A stretch of 64,000 nt of DNA from Sphaerochaeta pleomorpha str. Grapes (GCF_000236685.1 NC_016633.1:1178001-1242000), one strand, 5' to 3'. Shown: positions 38,028 through 45,581, counted from the first letter of the stretch. Translations and numbers: made by a program. The notes: generated by a model from the letters alone, not told the origin.

Positions 38028-38476
38028 TCAACGTAGTTTTCGCCATTTTTTATAAACAATTTCAGCAAACAGCCTTTTCTGCCGGACGGTAGAATGCCGT
38101 TACCGCTGGGAGTGCATAGGTTCTGGTTTTTCCCTTTCTCCAGCGTTCCGGATGAGCGGCTTTTGCCTCTATGATTGTCTTGTTTCGTTCGGAATACAAC
38201 TGTTGGGCCTCGCCCTTCCTTACCTGTATAGGGGTAACGTAGGACAGGCCTGAGTGTAGATGGCAACTGTTGTACCAAGCGACGAAATCGGCGTACCAGA
38301 TCCTTGCGGTGGAAATCGTAGAAAATTGCTTTGGGTAACCCACCGAGTATTTGAGTGTCCTGTGCCAGGATTCTATGAATGCGTTGTCATTGCTGCAGCG
38401 GGGCCTCGAATAGCTCCGGCTGATGAACAGCGAATCAAGGAATACAGCCAGTGTCATGCCCCGCATCGGGTGGCCG
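38028..38476 (-). pseudogene. IS3-family transposase, C-terminal fragment
   Basis: Minus-strand frame ending at 38062 and open through 38476. It encodes DNGHPMRGM (second catalytic Asp), FSRP-like SRSYSRPRCSNDNAFIESW with the third catalytic Glu, then HRTLKYSVGYP, FVAWYNSCHLHSGLSYVTP and HPERWRKGKTR, all typical of IS3 OrfB. The N-terminal half, including the first Asp, is missing: the frame starts exactly at the RIT element boundary. The IS right end is probably near 38027 (TGTCAACG), inside the integrase gene. Confidence 0.88.
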
Positions 38477-38593
38477 TTATCGCCGTTTTGTTGAATTCAA
38501 CAAAACACCGATTTCAACGATAAATTAGTTTTGCCGAGACCTGTCAGTAATCTTTCCGTTGCCTAGAATTACCAACAAAGATTCGGCAAAATC
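38477..38593 (+). repeat. RIT terminal inverted repeat, left
   Basis: 117 nt matching the right repeat (41826-41942) in inverted orientation with about nine mismatches. Near the outer end is an imperfect palindrome centred on GAATTC (arms CGCCGTTTTGTT / AACAAAACACCG). A TTTTGCCGA-type motif occurs in both orientations inside each repeat, probably recombinase binding sites. Confidence 0.9.
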
Positions 38594-38599
38594 ATTTAT

Positions 38600-39619
38600 C
38601 TATAATCCCATAAGCCGCTTGAGAATTTGGGGGTCTTCCCAGTCCTTACTTGTTCCTACCACGTTAGGATTCGCTTTCTCCACTGCCGCGGTGATCATGG
38701 CAAGATTGGCTGTGGCATAATGCGATATGCTGGAAGAATCAGCATGACCGAGGAATTTGGCCACATTCTCCAACGGCATCCCGTTCAGGTACAGGTGCAT
38801 GGCACGGGTCGACCTCATCAGATGAGGGTGTATGCCAGAAAGAACCTCGATGCAAGTTTTGCTTGCCTCTTCCCCATGCTTCTTGAGCAATACGGCAATG
38901 GCATCTGTAGACAACTTCGAAGGCCCATTTCGCTTCCTAGCATAAAACAACGGCCTCTTGGGATCCTTTGTAGGATGAAACATGTGGATGTAGGCATTGA
39001 GATGGGCTACCGTCTTCTCCATCAACGGTATCAGCCTGGTCTTGTTCCCCTTTCCCGTAAGCACTACATAGCATGGAGAGGCTTCCAGATGGAGAGATCC
39101 AAACTGCACATCAACCAACTCCTGTACCCGGCATCCGGTATCATACATGAAGATCATAATCATACAATCTCTTCTTCCCAGCCTTGTATTGGGGTCTGGA
39201 GCCAAGAGCAAAACTTTGAGAGCCTTCTCTGAAAGGTATTCCACAGGCTTTTGCTCTTCCCTGGCTTTGGGCATGGTCCTGATTGATTGGTAGGTGGCAT
39301 ACAGGGGTACATACTCATCTGCACAATAGCGGAGAAAACTTTTCAGGATTGAGAGCCTGAGGTTACATGTAGAGTCCGCAAGCTCATCTACCAAATGCAG
39401 GTGTGCTATGAACTCCTTGACATTATCCCTGGTGAAATGATCCAAGGAAAGAAGCGAGGCCTCAACATTTCGGTGCTTACTCATGTAGGAGACAAAGGAG
39501 TACAACCCATACCGGTAGGTCTCAATCGTCCCTTTGCTCATTCTTCTGACATCCTTCAGGTAGACGTCAAAGTAATCCGTTACAAGACGCCACAGGTCAG
39601 CCTTTTTAGTCTTAGCCAT
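38600..39619 (-). CDS. RIT tyrosine recombinase, third gene
   Basis: A 339-residue site-specific recombinase. The N-terminal core-binding domain begins KADLWRLVTDYFDVYLKDVRR. Catalytic domain: Arg I in YDTGCRVQELVDVQ, Lys region LTGKGNKTRLIPL, HPHLMRSTRAMHLYLNG (His-x-x-Arg II), FLGHADSSS (His) and the nucleophile Tyr in SHYATANLAM. It starts at ATG 39619 and overlaps the end of the second gene by 8 nt. In RIT elements all three proteins are thought to act together in moving the element. Confidence 0.92.
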   Translation of the reverse strand: MAKTKKADLWRLVTDYFDVYLKDVRRMSKGTIETYRYGLYSFVSYMSKHRNVEASLLSLDHFTRDNVKEFIAHLHLVDELADSTCNLRLSILKSFLRYCADEYVPLYATYQSIRTMPKAREEQKPVEYLSEKALKVLLLAPDPNTRLGRRDCMIMIFMYDTGCRVQELVDVQFGSLHLEASPCYVVLTGKGNKTRLIPLMEKTVAHLNAYIHMFHPTKDPKRPLFYARKRNGPSKLSTDAIAVLLKKHGEEASKTCIEVLSGIHPHLMRSTRAMHLYLNGMPLENVAKFLGHADSSSISHYATANLAMITAAVEKANPNVVGTSKDWEDPQILKRLMGL

Positions 39620-40574
39620 GGCTCACCTCCGGCAGGTTGTCCCCAAGCTTTCCATACAGACGCTCGAAGACTGGAAAGAATTCAGGTACCCAATGCAGAT
39701 AATACTCGGTATTTTCAATGCAAGAATGTCCAAGATACAGCCTGAGGTAAGGCAGCAGGGCATACACATCCTTTCCATCCTCAATCCATGTGTTGATGTT
39801 CCTGAATACAAAATGATGCCTCAGGTCATACAACCTGGCATTGTTCCCATTGGAGGATTGCCCTATGCCTGCATCCCTTAGGATGTGACTGAATGCAATT
39901 GAAAGGGAGGAACATTTGTAACTGTCATTAGCTTTTGTAGGAAAGAAATATTTTCTTTCTGGCAAGCGTTTCTGCATGATGAGGTCATATTGCTTCAATT
40001 CCAACAGCAACATCTCTCCAATTGGCAACCTCCTGTCCCTATAGGTCTTTGTCCCCTTGATGTCGAGCCATCCATGTTCCAGATCTACATCCCCGACCAG
40101 AAGTTTCCTAGCTTCTCCAGGCCTGAGCCCGCAGCAATGGATGGTTGAGAACAGTTGTGGAAGCACATACTGTCTGCTCATCGCTTGGGAAACCGGGTGG
40201 AGGGAACCCATGACCTCGTCAGAGAAGAGTTTTCTTAGCTCATCCTCAGCAAAGAAATAGGGAACATAATCAGGGACTTTTGGGCAAATGCCGTAGGGAA
40301 GGACGTATTGGTCGCTTTCCCCGATTGATTGTAGGTATCTTCCCAGATAGCGTACCAGCAGGATCCTACAGACCTGGCGCTGGACGGACTCCTCATCCAA
40401 CCTGCATATCCACCCGGAGAGCCTCTCCTTGGTAAGCAATGGAGGATACTGGTGTGAATCCCAATATGTGTCGAACATCTTTGTATAGAACAGCAAGGAG
40501 CCAGACTTGTGGGAGTACATATAATGTTCATCAAATCTTTCTATCCTTGAAGCCAGGCTGCTGATATAGCTCAT
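39612..40574 (-). CDS. RIT tyrosine recombinase, second gene
   Basis: 320 residues. Start ATG 40574 overlaps the stop of the first gene by ATGA; a longer in-frame version from 40610 lies inside the first gene and is unlikely. Catalytic residues: CGLRPGEARKLL (Arg I), KGTKTYRDRRLPI (Lys), LYDLRHHFVFRNI (Arg II; the usual His-x-x-Arg appears as Tyr-Asp-Leu-Arg), YLGHSCIENTEYYLHW (His and Tyr). A slightly atypical box II is common in this class. Complete by length. Confidence 0.91.
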   Translation of the reverse strand: MSYISSLASRIERFDEHYMYSHKSGSLLFYTKMFDTYWDSHQYPPLLTKERLSGWICRLDEESVQRQVCRILLVRYLGRYLQSIGESDQYVLPYGICPKVPDYVPYFFAEDELRKLFSDEVMGSLHPVSQAMSRQYVLPQLFSTIHCCGLRPGEARKLLVGDVDLEHGWLDIKGTKTYRDRRLPIGEMLLLELKQYDLIMQKRLPERKYFFPTKANDSYKCSSLSIAFSHILRDAGIGQSSNGNNARLYDLRHHFVFRNINTWIEDGKDVYALLPYLRLYLGHSCIENTEYYLHWVPEFFPVFERLYGKLGDNLPEVSHG

Positions 40575-41767
40575 ACCGTTGCCCCCTTGTAGTAAGGGGC
40601 AAGGCAACACGGCCTGATCTTCTCATATTCGACGGTGGTATAGATAGTGGTCGAATCCATATCCTTATGACCAAGCATGTTGCTGATGGTTCCCAAAGGT
40701 ACCCAATTCTGCAGCTGTTTCGATGCTGCATGATGTCTCAGCAGATGTGATCCTTTCCGCTTGGAATCCCGAATCCCAAGTTCAGCAAAAACCCTCCGGA
40801 TAATTGCATATATGGCAGAATGCCCTCCAAGTTTATGATAGGGTTCACGATATGATAAAAATACATAACGAATATTGCTTCTAGGTCGCTCCTCCAGTAG
40901 ATATTTCTGCATACAGTTGCCTATGACAGGCAAGAGAGGGAGAACCAACAGGTTCCGGGTCTTTGACTGAACTAATGACAAGGTCCCTTTGATCCAGTCT
41001 ATATTTTCCAGTTTCAAGTTTATGATATCATTGGCCCTGACACCGAGATAGTAGGTCAATGAAAGAATTGTCCTATCCTTCCAGGAGCCATTCCCATTGC
41101 AAATGTAGCTGGAGATGGCTGCATCCTCCTCTATTTCAAGCATGGGGATGATGGGAGTATGCCGGGGACAATTGGTTGGTATTGCTTGAAATATTGCACC
41201 CTCATAGCCCAAATACCAGAAAAACTTTCGCATGGCAGAGGCTGCAACACGAATATTAGTCGATACCCATGTGCCTCTCAACACCTCAAAGAAAGAAATG
41301 ACCAAGGATCCATTGATTTCTGCGATGTTATGAATATCATTTGCACCCAGATGATTGAGAAACTGGGTTGCTACGTTCCTGTAGCTGTCAATAGTAAAGA
41401 CTGACTTCCCTTCAGATTGCAGGTATGCCAGGTATTGTTTCAGCACAGGCTTGAAGGTATCCTGGATAAGGACTGTCTTGGTAACGTTATATCGGAGATA
41501 CTCATCGTGAATTGTTCCTGTTTCCAGATAACATAGCATGCGAGAATAGGTAGGATAAGCAATTATACTGGTTTTTCCCTGCCTGATGAGTTCATTTGCC
41601 TGGTATCTGACAGCTTCGAGCAACCCCATTCCTTCTTCAAGCGGTTGTTGCAACTCCTTCTCTACCCTTAGATAGCAAAGTTCATATAATCGCAAGGTGG
41701 CTTTGTTAAGATAGCGGGTTTGGTCATAGTCCTGCAGAACTTTCAAAACTGCTGACAATTGTTCCAT
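40571..41767 (-). CDS. RIT tyrosine recombinase, first gene
   Basis: 398 residues, the first gene of the trio and the longest. Catalytic domain: YYLGVRANDIINLK (Arg I), VQSKTRNLLVLPL (Lys), GSHLLRHHAASKQL (His-x-x-Arg) and MLGHKDMDSTTIYTTVEYEK (His and nucleophile Tyr). The N-terminal part has the core-binding domain (FTIDSYRNVATQFLNHLGAN). The start is near 41767, 58 nt inside the right inverted repeat. It probably leads a three-gene operon transcribed from the repeat region. Confidence 0.92.
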   Translation of the reverse strand: MEQLSAVLKVLQDYDQTRYLNKATLRLYELCYLRVEKELQQPLEEGMGLLEAVRYQANELIRQGKTSIIAYPTYSRMLCYLETGTIHDEYLRYNVTKTVLIQDTFKPVLKQYLAYLQSEGKSVFTIDSYRNVATQFLNHLGANDIHNIAEINGSLVISFFEVLRGTWVSTNIRVAASAMRKFFWYLGYEGAIFQAIPTNCPRHTPIIPMLEIEEDAAISSYICNGNGSWKDRTILSLTYYLGVRANDIINLKLENIDWIKGTLSLVQSKTRNLLVLPLLPVIGNCMQKYLLEERPRSNIRYVFLSYREPYHKLGGHSAIYAIIRRVFAELGIRDSKRKGSHLLRHHAASKQLQNWVPLGTISNMLGHKDMDSTTIYTTVEYEKIRPCCLAPYYKGATV

Positions 41768-41825
41768 ACAATATTCTCCTTTGGATGAATACAGTATGTA
41801 GTCATTTCAGATATTGGCGTGAAAA

Positions 41826-41942
41826 GATTTTGCCGAATCCCTAGTGTTAATTCTAGGCAACAGAAAGATTACTGACAGGTCTCGGCAAAACTAATTTATC
41901 GTTGAAATCGCCGTTTTGTTGAATTCAACAAAACGGCGATAA
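41826..41942 (+). repeat. RIT terminal inverted repeat, right
   Basis: The 117-nt partner of the left repeat. Its outer part (about 41907-41940) is a perfect 34-bp palindrome centred on GAATTC with ends ATCGCCG and CGGCGAT. It runs directly into codons GAT AAT GGG of a DDE transposase frame. Confidence 0.9.
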
Positions 41943-42498
41943 TGGGGCTGCCATGAGGGATGAGCGGCTCAAACTGGGTTGCGCGGCACTGGAGGTGAAT
42001 TTCACCCATGCCAAGCCATACACCCCCACAGGAAAGGCGAAGATCGAGCGTTTCTATTCCACGGTAAGAATGCAGTTCCTGCCCACCCTGGGGGAAAAAC
42101 CCCTTGAGCTGTTCGAGCTGAACCGGCGCTGGCAGAAATATGTCGAGGAATACAACGGTAGAGTCCATTCCGGGATAGGGATGTCGCCGCTGCAATGTTA
42201 TCTTTCAGAGGTGGAGGCAGTAAGGCCGGCACCCCAGGACCTTCCCCGGCTTTTCCGCAGCAGGGAGACCCGGACGGTAAGCAAAGCCAGGACCGTCAGC
42301 CTGAACTCGGTACTGCTGGAGGTTCCCCTCGGCTACACCGGTCGAAAGATCGACCTCCGGTTTACCTCTATGGAAAACGTGGAGGCCTTCTATGACGGCA
42401 GGAGCCTCGGATTCCTCAAACCGGTCGACCTGCATGCCAATTCAAGGGCCCAGAGGATGATGCCATGCATCCAGAGCGGGGCGGAGGTACGGCCATGA
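41943..42498 (+). pseudogene. DDE transposase (rve/Mu-type), C-terminal fragment
   Basis: The C-terminal half of a DDE transposase of the type found beside an AAA ATPase. The frame is open from the RIT end: codons D-N-G-A-A (41938-41952) carry the second catalytic Asp, then MRDERLKLGCAALEV, KPYTPTGKAKIERFYSTVR with the third catalytic Glu (GKAKIERF), YNGRVHSGIGMSPLQCY, and a Mu-C-like beta domain (ARTVSLNSVLLEVP; GRKIDLRF). The N-terminal DNA-binding part and first Asp are missing because the RIT element occupies that side. It overlaps the ATPase gene by ATGA. Confidence 0.88.
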
Positions 42499-43295
42499 AT
42501 ACAGACATCCGTACCTTCTACGGGTTCAGGCAGACCCCCTTTTCCCCGGATATACGGCCCGACCAGATGTATCTGCTCTCCGGGATGGTGGAGATCAGCA
42601 AACGCATACAGTTCGCCGTCCAGAACAACATGTATTTCACCGTCATAGGCGACGTAGGGGCCGGCAAGTCCACCTCCCTTCGCTATGCACTCCACCAGCT
42701 ACCACAAAAAAGCTATCAGGTCATCGACCTGGTAGGCGGACAATGGGGGTTTGTAGAGGTCCTCAGGCAGTGCATGGCTTCGCTCGGCATCCATACGAGG
42801 ACAAACCAGCCGTCCTCGATGCTCAGGCAGATCCATGAGGTTTTCGACCTCATCCGCAACGACGGCAAGCGTCCCGTATTGTTTGTCGACGAGGCGCACC
42901 TTTTCCAGACCGACGTGTTTGCCCAGCTCCACCTCATAAGCCAGCAGAACCTGGCAAAGGCCATCGTCATGTGCGGGCAGGATGGTTTGTTCGAGAAACT
43001 CCGCAACCCGCAGGCGCGCCCTCTCATGAACAGGGTTATCGACGGCTACAACCTCCGCAATCTCACACAGGACGAATGTTTCGGGTACATAGACCATCAT
43101 CTGAAGGTAATAGGAGGTTGCAACTCCGATATCTTCGAGAAGCCCGCATTGATAGCAATCGGCCAGGTTTCCGCGGGAATCCCGCGGAATATCAATTCGG
43201 TCTGCTTGCTTGCCCTCGGTTACGGGATGGATCATGGGACAACATCCATCTCGGCAGAGACGATCAGAAATGTTTCACGCAATTGGTGGGAGTGA
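42495..43295 (+). CDS. Transposon AAA+ ATPase (ExeA/TniB-like)
   Basis: 266 residues. N-terminal FYGFRQTPFSPDIRPDQMYL is the hallmark of ExeA-type ATPases; Walker A VIGDVGAGKSTSLRYA, Walker B RPVLFVDEAHLF and sensor region AIVMCGQDGL follow, with an arginine-finger region RPLMNRV. Such proteins partner a DDE transposase for target choice or complex activation, like TniB or MuB. ATG 42495 follows CGGAGG by 7 nt and overlaps the transposase stop. The gene is intact although its partner is truncated, so it is probably non-functional in transposition. Confidence 0.88.
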   Translation: MNTDIRTFYGFRQTPFSPDIRPDQMYLLSGMVEISKRIQFAVQNNMYFTVIGDVGAGKSTSLRYALHQLPQKSYQVIDLVGGQWGFVEVLRQCMASLGIHTRTNQPSSMLRQIHEVFDLIRNDGKRPVLFVDEAHLFQTDVFAQLHLISQQNLAKAIVMCGQDGLFEKLRNPQARPLMNRVIDGYNLRNLTQDECFGYIDHHLKVIGGCNSDIFEKPALIAIGQVSAGIPRNINSVCLLALGYGMDHGTTSISAETIRNVSRNWWE

Positions 43296-43298
43296 CCC

Positions 43299-43487
43299 AT
43301 GATATCACACTGTCATGATAGGGATGGTTCCTGGCAACGCAACGCGACCAGTGACCTGTGGGATGAGAATGGCCGATGGGTATCGCCCGATGATCCCCGT
43401 TACCAGGATTACTGGGAAGCCTGGGTAGATAGCTTGGATTCATCGAATACTCACGAAGAGCCTAGAACGGAGGATGAACCGTTCTGA
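43299..43487 (+). CDS. Small acidic protein of the transposon operon
   Basis: 62 residues, rich in Asp, Glu, Trp and Ser (LWDENGRWVSPDDPRYQDYW...). It starts 3 nt after the ATPase stop with GGGAG upstream and is followed by a strong terminator, so it reads as the last gene of the transposase-ATPase operon. No family recognised. Confidence 0.6.
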   Translation: MISHCHDRDGSWQRNATSDLWDENGRWVSPDDPRYQDYWEAWVDSLDSSNTHEEPRTEDEPF

Positions 43488-43512
43488 GATCCTCCCCTGA
43501 ATTTGTTTTCCT

Positions 43513-43535
43513 GGCCCCCCTTCGGGGGCCTCTTT
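43513..43535 (+). terminator. Terminator of the transposon operon
   Basis: GGCCCCC (43513-43519), CTTC loop, GGGGGCC (43524-43530), followed by TCTTTC. Confidence 0.75.
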
Positions 43536-43544
43536 CATGCATTG

Positions 43545-43616
43545 TTCGCTATAGCGCAATTAGCAAATATTCACTTCAACAGATTGTGTAAAATTTGCTA
43601 TAGATTAAAGTGCTAG
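43545..43616 (+). repeat. Probable transposon end with repeated TTTGCTA sites
   Basis: TTCGCTATAG (43545-43554) and TTTGCTATAG (43594-43603) are direct repeats 49 bp apart; TAGCAAA (43561-43567) is an inverted copy. Several short transposase sites at an end are typical of Mu/Tn7-like elements. The phage gene fragment starts immediately after, so the end lies near 43616. Confidence 0.5.
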
Positions 43617-43826
43617 GTAACAACTCCGAAGGCAAAGGCCACTGTCACCGTTGCCGGCAAGAGTTATGAGATCGAGACCGATCTTCCCAACGAGGTCAAG
43701 GAACAAATCCTCGAAGATCTCTCCGAAAAGATCGGATTCCTGCTGGAGGTCGGAGAAAACGGGTTTCCACAGCCTCCGGAGCAGAGGGACTCCGATGAAA
43801 ACGACGGTACGGAGGCAACGAACTGA
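43617..43826 (+). pseudogene. 5'-truncated phage protein gene
   Basis: A 69-residue open frame with no start codon: it reads from the transposon end (VTTPKAKATVTVAGKSYEI) through DLPNEVKEQILEDLSEKIG to DSDENDGTEATN and a stop. It looks like the tail of a small phage protein cut by insertion of the DDE/ATPase transposon. It is followed 2 nt later by the holin-like gene, showing original operon structure. Confidence 0.6.
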
Positions 43827-43828
43827 CG

Positions 43829-44167
43829 ATGGACAACATGGCTGTGATTGCACAGATATTCCTCCAACGGCCATTGCTGTACTGGATCGGCCCGTTGTTC
43901 CTGCTGGGAATTCTGCTCAAGCAGATTCCGAACCTGGGCAACCGATGGATAACGCTGATCCTGTTCCTGGCAGCGTTCCTCATTGCCTCGGCATGGGGGA
44001 TGCAGAATACGACGGCCACGGAAACGGTGCCGAGAATCATCGATATCTTTCTCAAGAACGGATTGGGACAAGGGTTTTTGATGGCAGCGTCGTCGGCCTG
44101 GGCATGGGATACCTGGCACGGATTCGAAAAGAACCAGAAAGGAAAGAAGGAGAACAAGGAAAAATGA
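43829..44167 (+). CDS. Phage holin-like membrane protein
   Basis: 112 residues with three hydrophobic segments (PLLYWIGPLFLLGILL; WITLILFLAAFLIASAWGM; GFLMAASSAWAWDTW) and a highly charged C-terminus (KNQKGKKENKEK), as in phage holins, which permeabilise the inner membrane at lysis. It is coupled to the gene before (TGA then ATG after 2 nt) and after (ATGA overlap). Family assignment rests on topology, size and context only. Confidence 0.62.
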   Translation: MDNMAVIAQIFLQRPLLYWIGPLFLLGILLKQIPNLGNRWITLILFLAAFLIASAWGMQNTTATETVPRIIDIFLKNGLGQGFLMAASSAWAWDTWHGFEKNQKGKKENKEK

Positions 44168-44616
44168 ATGATACGTCAAAGAAGCAAGGCAGCCACAGCT
44201 TCGTACGGAACCTGTTGGTATTCGGTTCCAGCGTATTGGCCGGGATGCTGTTCAATATTCCGTTCGGTTGGCAGAGCATGCTCGACTTCATGACCCAGAT
44301 CATGATCTTCACGGTAATCACGATCGTGGCCGGGGATATCTGGTACAAGGTCGTAGAGGATCGGGACAAGATAATCTGGCAATATTGGATTGGTATCGCA
44401 GCTACATTGGGAGCGGATTTCTGCTTCCTGACTGCAAGCAAGACCACTTCATTCGGGTCCATGTGGATATGGCTCTGCATCACGACCTTCGTGGGGTTGT
44501 TGGCGGGTCTGTGGTGGGCTTTTGTCTATGCAAAGGCAATCGATACCGATACGCAGGAAGAGATCGTCTCCAAGACGACCTCGAGTAAGACTTCATCGGA
44601 AACGGAGGGTGCATGA
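44164..44616 (+). CDS. Phage-type membrane protein, four TM segments
   Basis: 150 residues with four predicted TM helices (FVRNLLVFGSSVLAGMLF; FMTQIMIFTVITIVAGDIW; YWIGIAATLGADFCFLTA; WIWLCITTFVGLLAGLWWAF) and a hydrophilic Ser/Thr-rich tail. It overlaps the holin-like gene by ATGA and the next gene by ATGA, so all are translated as a unit. Possibly a second holin or antiholin; no motif decides. Confidence 0.6.
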   Translation: MNDTSKKQGSHSFVRNLLVFGSSVLAGMLFNIPFGWQSMLDFMTQIMIFTVITIVAGDIWYKVVEDRDKIIWQYWIGIAATLGADFCFLTASKTTSFGSMWIWLCITTFVGLLAGLWWAFVYAKAIDTDTQEEIVSKTTSSKTSSETEGA

Positions 44617-45323
44617 TGTGTGGAAGAGTCTCAAGAAAACATGGAGATTCCTGGTTACGAACCGCAAGTATCTTGCTGGTGCTGTCGTTGGCAGCCTTGC
44701 CGCTGGGAGCCTGGCCTACGAGGCAGGCAAGCGGGCAACAGACTCAGATACAAGTCGCAGTACCGGACCAGACGAAAACGGGACAATCAGCGGTAGCGAC
44801 GGAAACGCCATCCCTGGGCACAACGTCGCTGGAACAGTTGCAGAGCAGCTCGACGGCTCTCTCGCAAGCGCAGAGCGAACTGCTGGCATACTTGAAAAGC
44901 GCAGACAACGCAGACGCGAGCGACTTGACGGAACTGAAGGCGACTCTTGAACAGGTCAAGAACCTGGTATCCATCCAGCAGGCGGCCTACTCTGACCTGC
45001 AGGAGCAATACCGGACTGATCTTGCCGCGGTTCAGGATAAGTACTCATCCCTGCAGGACGATTATAAGAAGCTTTCCAAGCAGTACGACAATACAGTCCT
45101 TGCCCTGGGAAAAGCCCAGGGGTCCGATAAGACAATCAAGCAATATCGGGCGACATTCGGGGGATCGGTGCTCTATAACTCTGAGGACAAGCAGATGGGA
45201 TACGGTGCCGACATAGGCATAAGGTTCCTGGGGCCTCTATCACTTACAGGCGGGGCGGTCTATTATCCTGACAAGGGCCTCGATGGCCTGACATTCAAGG
45301 CAGGGATTGGCTGGTCGTTCTGA
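44613..45323 (+). CDS. Exported coiled-coil protein of the phage lysis-like operon
   Basis: 236 residues. An N-terminal hydrophobic signal or anchor (TASILLVLSLAALPLGAWP), then Gln/Ser/Thr-rich and heptad-like segments (ALSQAQSELLAYLKSADNAD, AVQDKYSSLQDDYKKLSKQY) and a C-terminal beta-hairpin-rich end (RATFGGSVLYNSEDKQMGYG ... AGIGWSF) resembling an outer-membrane strand set. It may span the periplasm, as a spanin does. A strong terminator follows. A second reading frame (44618-44950) inside it also looks protein-like. Confidence 0.6.
   Translation: MMCGRVSRKHGDSWLRTASILLVLSLAALPLGAWPTRQASGQQTQIQVAVPDQTKTGQSAVATETPSLGTTSLEQLQSSSTALSQAQSELLAYLKSADNADASDLTELKATLEQVKNLVSIQQAAYSDLQEQYRTDLAAVQDKYSSLQDDYKKLSKQYDNTVLALGKAQGSDKTIKQYRATFGGSVLYNSEDKQMGYGADIGIRFLGPLSLTGGAVYYPDKGLDGLTFKAGIGWSF
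44618..44950 (+). CDS. Candidate gene nested in another frame (spanin-like)
   Basis: An open +1-shifted frame inside the 44613 gene, 110 residues from GTG 44618 with GGAGG 9 nt upstream. It reads VWKSLKKTWRFLVTNRKYLA, then a TM-like GAVVGSLAAGSLAYEAGK and a basic C-terminus with KRRQRRRERLDG. Nested frames with one TM each are typical of Rz/Rz1 lysis pairs. It may also be a chance frame in GC-rich DNA; confidence is low. Confidence 0.3.
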   Translation: MWKSLKKTWRFLVTNRKYLAGAVVGSLAAGSLAYEAGKRATDSDTSRSTGPDENGTISGSDGNAIPGHNVAGTVAEQLDGSLASAERTAGILEKRRQRRRERLDGTEGDS

Positions 45324-45347
45324 TAACGAGCTCATTTATGTAGTATT

Positions 45348-45369
45348 GGGGAGTTTCGGCTCCCCTTTC
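45348..45369 (+). terminator. Terminator of the phage lysis-like operon
   Basis: GGGGAG (45348-45353), TTTCGG loop, CTCCCC (45360-45365), then TTTCC. It lies 25 nt after the stop codon. Confidence 0.75.
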
Positions 45370-45436
45370 CCCTTTTGGGATATATGGGGTTATATTGGAT
45401 ATAGAAATATTTTGCTAATAAAAAGGAGGGCATGTC

Positions 45437-45484
45437 ATGAAAATTCCAAGAAGACTGACTATCGCATCTTCTTTTTTCTGGTGA
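45437..45484 (+). other. Micro-ORF with strong ribosome-binding site
   Basis: ATG 45437 is preceded by AAGGAGG and encodes only 15 residues (MKIPRRLTIASSFFW). The stop follows a run of six T; a one-base slip there would join it to a frame of about 22 further residues (LVTVFMNDVVIL...). It could be a decayed gene or a small membrane peptide. The surrounding 45370-45631 holds no other gene. Confidence 0.25.
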
Positions 45485-45552
45485 CAGTCTTCATGAATGA
45501 TGTAGTCATATTGCACAAAGATGTGGTTATTGTTCTTTCGAAATAATTTTTC

Positions 45553-45581
45553 TTGCAAATTATAAATGATTGCAACATACT
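45553..45581 (+). promoter_or_regulatory. Candidate promoter of the toxin-antitoxin-chaperone operon
   Basis: TTGCAA (45553-45558), a 17-nt spacer, CATACT (45576-45581), in very AT-rich DNA about 50 nt before the first gene. Confidence 0.4.

Larger units (their letters stand above)
38477..41942 (-). mobile_element. RIT element (recombinase in trio), intact
   Basis: About 3.47 kb with 117-bp terminal inverted repeats and three overlapping tyrosine recombinase genes in one direction, the defining organisation of RIT elements. All three proteins keep their catalytic Arg, His and Tyr residues. Both termini lie within Asp-Asn-Gly codons of two different DDE transposase genes. Confidence 0.92.

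Noticed and set aside
40574-40610. Longer start for the second RIT recombinase.
   Set aside because: The extension lies inside the first recombinase gene; the ATGA overlap at 40574 is the typical RIT junction.
41906-41940. Perfect palindrome considered as a terminator or a CRISPR-like repeat.
   Set aside because: It belongs to the RIT inverted repeat, occurs at both ends of the element and has no T-run or spacer array. No CRISPR array was seen in the window.
43651-44163. A continuous open frame upstream of the four-TM protein, overlapping the holin-like gene.
   Set aside because: The ATGA overlap and membrane-protein start at 44164 are clear; the upstream part is an out-of-frame read of the truncated phage gene and the holin-like gene.
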